A stretch of 10,328 bases of DNA from Candidatus Micrarchaeaceae archaeon (GTDB lineage: Archaea > Micrarchaeota > Micrarchaeia > Micrarchaeales > CABMGC01): positions 1-10,328 of the forward strand of contig DAIDAD010000014.1 in the NCBI GenBank assembly GCA_027310795.1, given 5' to 3'. Within the stretch, counting starts at the first letter, position 1, and each line of letters begins with the position of its first letter. The notes beneath the pieces were generated by a model. That model made no database searches. It saw nothing but the letters and a program-made list of their open reading frames with translations, and was not told where the DNA came from. A program made the translations under genes and the position numbers. Positions 1 to 5,075 of the stretch are shown in pieces.

Positions 1-22
1 GTCTCGAGCAAAGGCCCCCTAC

Positions 23-38
23 CGAAAAGCTTATATAT
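23..38 (+). promoter_or_regulatory. Archaeal promoter (BRE + TATA box) of the secretion-like operon
   Basis: A purine-rich BRE-like stretch (CGAAAAG, 23-29) directly precedes a TATA box (CTTATATAT, 30-38). The usual archaeal spacing of about 25 bases puts transcription start near 58-62. This leaves a leader of roughly 20 bases before the GTG at 82, enough to carry the GTGA ribosome-binding core at 74-77. No other convincing promoter is visible before the next eight genes, so this one probably drives the whole operon. The start site is predicted, not observed. Confidence 0.6.
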
Positions 39-43
39 CTCAC

Positions 44-61
44 AAGTATACAAAAGTATAC
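44..61. repeat. Tandem AAGTATAC repeat, possible operator
   Basis: AAGTATAC occurs at 44-51 and again at 54-61, so the copies are exactly ten bases apart, about one helical turn. Each copy contains the palindrome GTATAC. The pair lies between the TATA box and the predicted transcription start, a place where a bound regulator would block RNA polymerase. A dimeric regulator binding on one face of the helix would fit this spacing. No regulator gene is adjacent, so the operator role is inferred from position and symmetry only. Confidence 0.35.
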
Positions 62-73
62 TAAAGTAAAAGA

Positions 74-77
74 GTGA
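74..77 (+). promoter_or_regulatory. Ribosome-binding core GTGA deciding the first start codon
   Basis: GTGA at 74-77 is complementary to the UCAC of the 16S rRNA 3' end and stands four bases before the GTG at 82. An in-frame TAA at 67-69 excludes any earlier start, and the ATG at 80 and the GTG at 74 both run straight into a stop. The motif therefore supports GTG 82 as the true start. Confidence 0.5.
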
Positions 78-81
78 GTAT

Positions 82-471
82 GTGAGTATAAATGAATACC
101 TGAGATACAATGGCGCATTCAGGTCCGTGTGCACGAAGATACCTTTCATAGGGATAGTTGCTTTCCTTGTATCCGCAAAGTACACCTACGCAACTGCGTT
201 CTCCTTTGACATAATAAGCACGCTCTCGTATGTGCAGACGCTGCTTATGCACGTAGGGCCGCTGCTCAGCGCCCTGTTGTTCATAATTGCAGGCATATTC
301 TATGCGATAGGGCAGCTATTTCCATCGTACCAGAGAGCCAGCTTCCATACTACTGCCATAGACATAATAATCGGCGCGATAATAGTCGCAGTGCTCTCTG
401 TCGCTTCCAATGGCTTCGCGCTTGCATCAACGCATCTCCTGACGAACATCACGATAGCCAATGTGACGTGA
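82..471 (+). CDS. Putative VirB2/CedA1-like pilin precursor
   Basis: This 129-residue membrane protein is probably the pilin or pore-lining subunit of a type IV secretion-like machine. It shows a basic N-terminus (R8, R14, K19), a hydrophobic stretch at about 20-32 and an AXA-type site (A37-T38-A39), which together look like a signal peptide. The mature part of about 90 residues has two hydrophobic helices, roughly 52-80 and 90-117, joined by a short polar loop (PSYQRASFH). Long leader, short loop and two helices are the known architecture of VirB2/TrbC pilins and their archaeal CedA1/TedC counterparts. The C-terminal tail carries two N-glycosylation sequons (N122-I-T, N127-V-T), consistent with exposure outside the cell. 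It is the first gene of the operon, four bases ahead of the polytopic protein. The assignment rests on architecture and neighbours; direct sequence homology could not be tested, and an unrelated two-helix protein is possible. Confidence 0.55.
   Translation: MSINEYLRYNGAFRSVCTKIPFIGIVAFLVSAKYTYATAFSFDIISTLSYVQTLLMHVGPLLSALLFIIAGIFYAIGQLFPSYQRASFHTTAIDIIIGAIIVAVLSVASNGFALASTHLLTNITIANVT
468..471 (+). promoter_or_regulatory. GTGA ribosome-binding core formed by the preceding stop codon
   Basis: The last base of the pilin gene's final sense codon plus its TGA stop spell GTGA, four bases before the ATG at 476. A second GTGA overlaps it at 465-468. Re-initiation by ribosomes finishing the pilin gene is the likely consequence. 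Confidence 0.4.
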
Positions 472-475
472 ATAG

Positions 476-1531
476 ATGAACATACTGCCTTTCGGCTATT
501 ACGGGTTCAGCATAGCCGTTTATGTCATAGGGATAATGCTCTCTGTAGCAGGAATATCCTTGGGCCTAGGGTACGCGGCGAACAAGAGGAACCTGAAGGA
601 GTTCGGCAAAGAAGAGATATACCAGTCAATAATCAACGGCGCACTGGTAGGCGGCATGATACTCCTCTTTTCCGGCAACGGGCTGGTAAATGGAGTGATA
701 AACCAGATAACCCTGTATAATTCTACCACAATGACCTGCCAGTCATACATGTCGCAGAATGCAGCTCTCTGCCTTGCCTACAATTACCTCTCAGGAAGCG
801 GATACACATTCATGGGCACATTCCATCCTTCAATACTGTCATCTGTCACTGGGCTCATGGTCGGACTGCTCGGGCTGAACACAGTCCTGGGCGTGATAGC
901 CTCTGTGAACATAAACCTCGTGATAGTCAGCATATCCCTTGGCCCTGTAATCAACCCGCTGATTTCCCAAATAATGTACTTTGTGCGAATACTTACGACA
1001 ATATCTATGAGCGTGCTTGTGCAGTCATCAATACTGATATTCATAGCCCTTACGTGCGTCAGCGTAATACTGCCAACCGGACTTATACTAAGGTCATTCT
1101 ACCCGACAAGGAAGATGGGCGGCCTGCTCATAGCTGTTTCAATAGGGCTGTACGTGGTGCTCCCGCTCTCTTATGTGATGAACGCGATGATAGCAAATTC
1201 CTACAACAACATAAACGGAAACAACAGCATAGTAACACTTTCATCAAGCGCATCGAACTTCAAGAACACACTCATCAATTTCCCGCAGATAAAGAACCAG
1301 TCAAATTATGGCAGTGCGCTTTCGTTTGTAAGCACCATAACGAGCGGAATATCGGGAATATCAAATTACTTCTCCGGAATTGTAAACTGGCTGGTGGGCA
1401 GCATAGCATACTTCATAATATACTCATTCATACTCCCGGGCTTCAGCCTGATAATCACCATAGTCTCCATAAGGGAGCTTTCTGTAATCCTCGGCTCGGA
1501 GGCATTCTTCGACCTGTTCAGGGTGATGTGA
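476..1531 (+). CDS. Polytopic membrane protein, VirB6/CedA-like channel candidate
   Basis: This 351-residue protein is strongly hydrophobic. Membrane segments can be seen at about 8-32, 52-75, 120-145, 145-163, 166-204, 214-239 and 305-337; the long ones may be double passes. Two polar loops, at about 76-117 and 240-300, are rich in Ser, Thr and Asn and carry sequons (N82-S-T, N249-N-S, N274-Q-S), so they probably face outward. C88 and C99 in the first loop could form a disulfide. A basic segment with LRSFYPTRKMGG (205-216) is followed by a helix, and the C-terminus has a conserved-looking SIRELSVILGSE segment (331-342). Position directly after a VirB2-like pilin and before a VirB4-like motor matches the VirB6/CedA role: the inner-membrane channel through which substrate passes. 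Size and topology agree with CedA-type proteins. Homology was not computed. Confidence 0.6.
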   Translation: MNILPFGYYGFSIAVYVIGIMLSVAGISLGLGYAANKRNLKEFGKEEIYQSIINGALVGGMILLFSGNGLVNGVINQITLYNSTTMTCQSYMSQNAALCLAYNYLSGSGYTFMGTFHPSILSSVTGLMVGLLGLNTVLGVIASVNINLVIVSISLGPVINPLISQIMYFVRILTTISMSVLVQSSILIFIALTCVSVILPTGLILRSFYPTRKMGGLLIAVSIGLYVVLPLSYVMNAMIANSYNNINGNNSIVTLSSSASNFKNTLINFPQIKNQSNYGSALSFVSTITSGISGISNYFSGIVNWLVGSIAYFIIYSFILPGFSLIITIVSIRELSVILGSEAFFDLFRVM

Positions 1532-1534
1532 ATC

Positions 1535-2251
1535 ATGGAAGACATAAACAAGCTTAACAAACTGTATTCCTATGCGTTCTACGCAGCAGGCGTCGCCGCG
1601 ATAATCGCCGCAGCGACATTATCAAATGGCATATTTCTAGTATCAGGCGCACTTCTGGTCCTGATCGCTGCGATATACCTGAATTCAGGCCACATGGTGA
1701 ACAACCTGCTTATCAAAAAGTCGAAGATGATACTTATTCAGAATGGCTACCAGCTCGGAAGAAGCCTTTCTTCGGCAGTAAGGAAGGACGGGGATTCGTA
1801 CACCGGCGTTTCCATAGCCATATTCAGCATAACAAAAGCCGTAGACGGCAGAGACGCTTTTGAACCGATAATCAACAACATAAGGGACCCTTTCGAATTC
1901 TCAGTATCAATGAAGGAAGTCGACAAGCAGCGCCTTGTGGAATCTCTTGAGACGAAGAAGAGGATGAAAGAGATACACCTGTCTAGAGTCAACCCAAAGA
2001 CTTACAACAAGGCGAACCAGATACGCAAGGAGCTTGAGATAATAAACAAGGAAATCGCAAACATAACAAAGGGAGACAAGTCATTGGAGATAATCGTAAA
2101 GCTGAAGTCCATCAAAGCCTCGAAGGACAGGATTGAGGCAGAGCTCGAGCCGCCGAAGAGCCTTGCCAGGATAGCCAATGCTTTCTGCACGGCGTTAGGG
2201 CTTGATTATAGGATGCTGTCCGGAGAAGAGCTCATGGAAAACCTTGCGTGA
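1535..2251 (+). CDS. VirB3-like membrane hairpin plus VirB4/CedB N-terminal-like domain
   Basis: This 238-residue protein starts with two adjacent membrane helices (about 12-30 and 32-50), followed by a soluble part. The latter has a beta-rich beginning (about 65-100, with GRSLSSAVRKDGDSYTG at 75-91) and a charged helical region at 125-205. It ends in an ARIANAFCTALGLDYRMLSG-type segment (211-230) just before ELMENLA. In archaeal VirB4/CedB proteins a region of this kind lies immediately before the ATPase domain, and here the ATPase is encoded by the next gene. VirB3, a small two-helix protein, is often fused to VirB4 in bacteria, so the natural reading is VirB3-like helices plus the VirB4 N-terminal domain, with the motor as a separate chain. 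The ATG at 1535 lies three bases after the previous stop, behind a GTGA. A frameshift separating one ancestral gene from the next cannot be excluded. Confidence 0.55.
   Translation: MEDINKLNKLYSYAFYAAGVAAIIAAATLSNGIFLVSGALLVLIAAIYLNSGHMVNNLLIKKSKMILIQNGYQLGRSLSSAVRKDGDSYTGVSIAIFSITKAVDGRDAFEPIINNIRDPFEFSVSMKEVDKQRLVESLETKKRMKEIHLSRVNPKTYNKANQIRKELEIINKEIANITKGDKSLEIIVKLKSIKASKDRIEAELEPPKSLARIANAFCTALGLDYRMLSGEELMENLA
2248..2251 (+). promoter_or_regulatory. GTGA ribosome-binding core at the split between the two motor genes
   Basis: The GCG codon's last base and the TGA stop form GTGA, four bases before ATG 2256. The arrangement copies the junctions at 468-476 and 1528-1535. It supports a real start at 2256 rather than the upstream in-frame ATG at 2202, which lies inside the previous gene. 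Confidence 0.45.
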
Positions 2252-2255
2252 CTCT

Positions 2256-3389
2256 ATGAAAACAAATGGGATATACACGTCAAAAACCGCATCGATGCTA
2301 ATCAACATGCCGTATACTCAGGAGCCAAACTCTGCAGAGCTTGCATCAGAATCAAGAAACGGGATATTGATTGGCAGCTCTTACAAGATGAACGTGCCGA
2401 TATTCCTTAATTTTGACTCGCTGTTCAACCCGCACATATTCATAGTGGGCATGACTGGCAGCGGTAAGACGTACCTGATGAAAAGCCTGCTGATAAAACT
2501 GCACATGGTGCTCGACACAGCTGTCATAATAATAGACTTGACAGGGGAATACCTGGAGATAGCAGATTCGATAGGCGCAGAGCATGCAAACATGGCAGAG
2601 CTGCAGAAGCATGAATCCATGGACCTGTCGGAAACCATATACTTCGGATTAAACGAAATGAAGGAAGAGGAAAAGGTTTCAAACTCATCAAAAATACTCA
2701 GGATGATTGCTTCAAGCATGAGAAAGAATGTGGAGCGCAGGCAAAAGCAGGTGTCCGTGCTCCTCGATGAGAGCTGGAAGCTGCTGGGAAAAAACGACGA
2801 CCTTGAGATAATAGTGAGGGAAGGGAGGAAATACGGCGTTGGTCTGCTGCTTGCATCGCAGCTGCTGGAAGACATGAAAAGCGAGATAGTGTCAAATTCT
2901 GCCTCGATATTCATCTTCAGGGTGCAGGTAAAGAAGAGCGCAGAGAACATAGCAGCAAACTACAGCCTCGGTCAGGAATACATCGATATGATACAGGAGC
3001 TGAATCAAGGGAGCTGCTTATTCATAAAACTCGGCAAGGGCAACAAAAGGGCCATAACTGTGATAAAGAGAGTATCAGGGATTGCGATAAACCCTAAAAA
3101 GGGCATAAGAATCGGTGGAAAAATGGAAATCGAGATGGACACTGAAAGGCTTCAGGCCATGGTGAACAGGCTGTGTGCGACAGACGAAGGGAAAATGATC
3201 ATGTCATACGTGGGCTCAAAACAGGGCCTCCGGCTCAGCGAGCTGATATCAGAGCTGATAGCGCATGGCGCAGACCGCAGGGCTGTGCTTTCAGAATTAA
3301 GGAAGCTCAAGATAAACGATGCAGACCTTGCAGACGCATTCTCAGACGCAGTTTCTTCAATCTCAAAAGGTGCAGTAAATGAAAAATGA
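2256..3389 (+). CDS. Compact HerA/VirB4-superfamily ATPase (CedB-like motor)
   Basis: This 377-residue P-loop ATPase is the probable energy source of the membrane machine, acting on its cytoplasmic face. Walker A is GMTGSGKT (65-72). The second strand carries IIIDLTGEY (91-99), typical of HerA/VirB4/FtsK-like motors. Walker B is VLLDESW (168-174) with D171 and E172. A REGRKYG segment (188-194) followed by LLLASQ (197-202) supplies the expected basic and sensor residues. The C-terminal 315-355 looks like a winged-helix segment. Only about 70 residues separate the second strand from Walker B, so the all-alpha insertion of classical VirB4 seems absent. The pre-Walker region (GILIGSSYKMNVPIFLNFD, 36-54) matches the entry to the ATPase core in VirB4-like proteins. 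The VirB4 N-terminal part is supplied by the previous gene. ATG 2256 was chosen for its spacing to a GTGA core. The 3' end overlaps the next gene by 11 bases. Confidence 0.8.
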   Translation: MKTNGIYTSKTASMLINMPYTQEPNSAELASESRNGILIGSSYKMNVPIFLNFDSLFNPHIFIVGMTGSGKTYLMKSLLIKLHMVLDTAVIIIDLTGEYLEIADSIGAEHANMAELQKHESMDLSETIYFGLNEMKEEEKVSNSSKILRMIASSMRKNVERRQKQVSVLLDESWKLLGKNDDLEIIVREGRKYGVGLLLASQLLEDMKSEIVSNSASIFIFRVQVKKSAENIAANYSLGQEYIDMIQELNQGSCLFIKLGKGNKRAITVIKRVSGIAINPKKGIRIGGKMEIEMDTERLQAMVNRLCATDEGKMIMSYVGSKQGLRLSELISELIAHGADRRAVLSELRKLKINDADLADAFSDAVSSISKGAVNEK

Positions 3390-4041
3390 GCGCAAATACA
3401 AGATAAACTATAAGATGTTGATACCTGCAAAGGCGAATTCCAGCATAAAACAGATTGTAGCATCAATTCCTGAATCACGCAGCGCTGAAAAAGAATCGGC
3501 CAACTGCATCAGTTTAGTATCAGAGCACGATGGCAGGCAATCCTGTATTTCATTATACACCGACAAAATAACAATCGGCCTTTTCTCAGACGAGGTGCTG
3601 GAAAATCCAAAGAGGGACATGCTTCTAAGGCTTCTCTCAATCTTCAGCAAGGTAGGCCAGCACTACCAGATAAGCCTGTCTGACATATACGCTGACCTGG
3701 TAGAATCGCTTGCAAAGGGCCAGATAGGATATTACCTGAACAGAATATCAGAAACAAACAAAAACGAGTATTCTGACATAATACTCGCAAAACGCATAAT
3801 CGGCCTTAAAGCAGAGAACACCATGATCAATGCTAAATACGTGCAGGCAAAGGACAAGCTTGCCAGGCTTGCCCCTGAAATAATCATAGCAAAGCACGGC
3901 CATGAAACAACCATGCAGGAAATAACCGTGCAGACAGGCTTAAGCATAGAAGAGGTAAAAACGGCACTGAACGAGCTGCCAAAAATGGGCTATAAGGTGC
4001 TGGAGTCAAGGAACAGGAAGCTCAGCGTGATGAAAACATGA
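3379..4041 (+). CDS. Unrecognised operon protein with C-terminal winged-helix-like segment
   Basis: I do not recognise this 220-residue soluble protein. It has no membrane helix or signal peptide. Its N-terminal half alternates short strands (CISLYTDKITIGLF, 56-69) with helices (81-112), suggesting a small alpha/beta domain. A helical stretch with coiled-coil character covers about 135-165. The C-terminal 176-217 (TMQEITVQTGLSIEEVKTAL, then LPKMGYKV) has the pattern of a winged helix: helix, turn, recognition helix and a beta wing. It could be a DNA-binding or substrate-recruiting subunit, or an adaptor for the ATPase upstream, with which it overlaps by 11 bases and is likely co-translated. 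An AGGTG ribosome-binding site at 3368-3372 stands six bases before the ATG. A local transcription factor for the operon is another possibility, though its mid-operon position argues for a structural role. Confidence 0.75.
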   Translation: MKNERKYKINYKMLIPAKANSSIKQIVASIPESRSAEKESANCISLVSEHDGRQSCISLYTDKITIGLFSDEVLENPKRDMLLRLLSIFSKVGQHYQISLSDIYADLVESLAKGQIGYYLNRISETNKNEYSDIILAKRIIGLKAENTMINAKYVQAKDKLARLAPEIIIAKHGHETTMQEITVQTGLSIEEVKTALNELPKMGYKVLESRNRKLSVMKT

Positions 4042-4613
4042 CCAGCATATTCCTGTACTACTTGTCGCAGTTCTATCCTTTGGCAATCGGGATTGCCCTA
4101 TTCCTGGGGCTGAAGTCGTTAAACCTCTTTAAGCATAAAACTAGGTTCAGCCTAGAAAGTTCGGATGCAAGAAGCAGCAGCATCGATGAAAATACGTTCC
4201 CAAGCACCGGCACGTATTGCTTATCTGACGTTTCTGAAGGGATAAAAATGAAAAATGCAGAATTCCTTTACCCGCTGCCAGATAAAGGGCTTACATTTTT
4301 CAGGGGCCATGTAACATCTTCGGAAAACCCGAGGGAAGCGGTTTTCTCACAGCTGATAAATGACACGCTGATTATCAACGGGTCAAGGAAAAGGCATCCA
4401 GGAAACAAGACCTTTGCAGATGTAGGATTCAGGAAATTCGGGATAATCGATCTAAATCACATCAACAAAGAAACAAGCTTACCAGATCCTAAAACATCAC
4501 TAAAACTATTCTCGCCAGATAAAGAAAAGTTCCTTTCTTCGCTGCTGAAGCCCGGCATGTACTCTGAATTGCTGCTGAACAGCGCTTTAAACTATGGCTT
4601 GGAAATTGTGTGA
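4038..4613 (+). CDS. Unrecognised single-pass membrane protein
   Basis: This 191-residue protein has one N-terminal hydrophobic helix (about 6-27, ending in LFLGLKSLNLFKHK), followed by a soluble domain of about 160 residues with mixed strands and helices. The basic residues directly after the helix (K33, K35, R37) favour a cytoplasmic soluble part by the positive-inside rule. Single anchor plus soluble domain is reminiscent in layout of VirB8 or VirB10 assembly factors. No recognisable motif supports either name, and the predicted orientation would be opposite to theirs. The ATG shares ATGA with the stop of the preceding gene, and a GTGAT ribosome-binding core lies at 4027-4031. The low-complexity Ser/Asp stretch around 41-60 looks like a linker. 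Function is unknown; the setting suggests a scaffold component. Confidence 0.75.
   Translation: MTSIFLYYLSQFYPLAIGIALFLGLKSLNLFKHKTRFSLESSDARSSSIDENTFPSTGTYCLSDVSEGIKMKNAEFLYPLPDKGLTFFRGHVTSSENPREAVFSQLINDTLIINGSRKRHPGNKTFADVGFRKFGIIDLNHINKETSLPDPKTSLKLFSPDKEKFLSSLLKPGMYSELLLNSALNYGLEIV
4610..4613 (+). promoter_or_regulatory. GTGA ribosome-binding core favouring ATG 4619
   Basis: The final Val codon's G and the TGA stop give GTGA, five bases before the ATG at 4619. Candidate starts GTG 4610 and ATG 4613 lie on or against this motif and have no core of their own at normal spacing, so the spacing rule seen elsewhere in the operon points to 4619. Confidence 0.4.
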
Positions 4614-4618
4614 TGAAG

Positions 4619-4813
4619 ATGAACGATATTGCATATGCGTTTAAGCTTGCAGGAGAAGTTTTTACCATACTGATTTCGCTCCTGTCTGTTACAATAATGT
4701 ATGCAGGCAGTTCAAGTAAGGCCGCACAGATAAATCCCACCTTGTTAAGGCAGCTAATCGTGTTCTTCCTTCTGGCAGCGCTGTCTTCTGCAGTATATCT
4801 GGTGATTGCATGA
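4619..4813 (+). CDS. Small two-helix membrane protein
   Basis: This 64-residue protein consists almost entirely of two hydrophobic helices (about 12-30 and 43-63) joined by a short polar loop (SSSKAAQINPTLLRQ). No signal peptide precedes the first helix. Small hairpin proteins of this kind occur in archaeal Ced systems (CedA1/CedA2) and as VirB3 in bacteria, so a structural membrane role in the same apparatus is plausible, but the sequence is too short for a firm family call. The downstream gene begins inside its stop codon (ATGA), so translation is coupled. ATG 4613 or GTG 4610 would add two or three residues. Confidence 0.65.
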   Translation: MNDIAYAFKLAGEVFTILISLLSVTIMYAGSSSKAAQINPTLLRQLIVFFLLAALSSAVYLVIA

Positions 4814-5070
4814 AGTACCTCAATTATAAACAGCATTCAAGAGCAGAAAAGTATGCAAGCCTGCTACTGGCATACGTGAATTCTGAGATAACATTGCTTG
4901 TAATTTCAATCACTTTCAATCTTGACATATACTTAATATCTGCAGTCTCAATCGCAATACTTGCAGCACTGGTATTCGCAAGAAACAGGATCTACAGCAA
5001 CATAGGCAACTATTCATTAATCACGCTTCCGAACCTGCTAGCGCTTCTGCTCATATTTGCCATAAAGTGA
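4810..5070 (+). CDS. Small three-helix membrane protein
   Basis: This 86-residue protein has a polar N-terminus (about 1-16, with several Lys and Arg), then hydrophobic stretches at about 24-37, 39-57 and 68-85, so two to three membrane passes. It contains no enzymatic motif. A strong GGTGAT ribosome-binding site (4801-4806) precedes the ATG by the same four bases seen for other genes here, and the start overlaps the previous stop as ATGA. Length, hydrophobicity and position between other membrane components and the second ATPase suggest a channel or assembly subunit. It also resembles VirB3 in size and could share that role with the helices at the start of the third gene. No family was recognised. 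Confidence 0.65.
   Translation: MKYLNYKQHSRAEKYASLLLAYVNSEITLLVISITFNLDIYLISAVSIAILAALVFARNRIYSNIGNYSLITLPNLLALLLIFAIK
5067..5070 (+). promoter_or_regulatory. GTGA ribosome-binding core favouring ATG 5076
   Basis: AAG plus the TGA stop forms GTGA, five bases before ATG 5076. The alternative GTG start at 5067 would lie on this motif and has no core upstream of it, so 5076 is preferred. Confidence 0.4.
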
Positions 5071-5075
5071 CTGCC

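Noticed and set aside
1-22. 3' end of an upstream gene or tRNA at the window start
   Set aside because: The 22 bases before the promoter show no stem complementarity or recognisable coding end; too short to call.
1054-1557. Plus-strand open frame of 167 codons within the polytopic protein gene
   Set aside because: It is an alternative frame of a gene with consistent membrane-helix structure; its product is low-complexity His/Lys/Arg-rich sequence without a ribosome-binding site.
2381-2950. Minus-strand open frame of 189 codons opposite the VirB4-like ATPase
   Set aside because: It is rich in Ser, Phe and Cys as expected for a complement of coding sequence, and the plus strand has clear Walker motifs.
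4038-4613. VirB8 or VirB10 homologue
   Set aside because: Only the single-anchor layout agrees; no motif was recognised and charge distribution suggests the soluble part is cytoplasmic.
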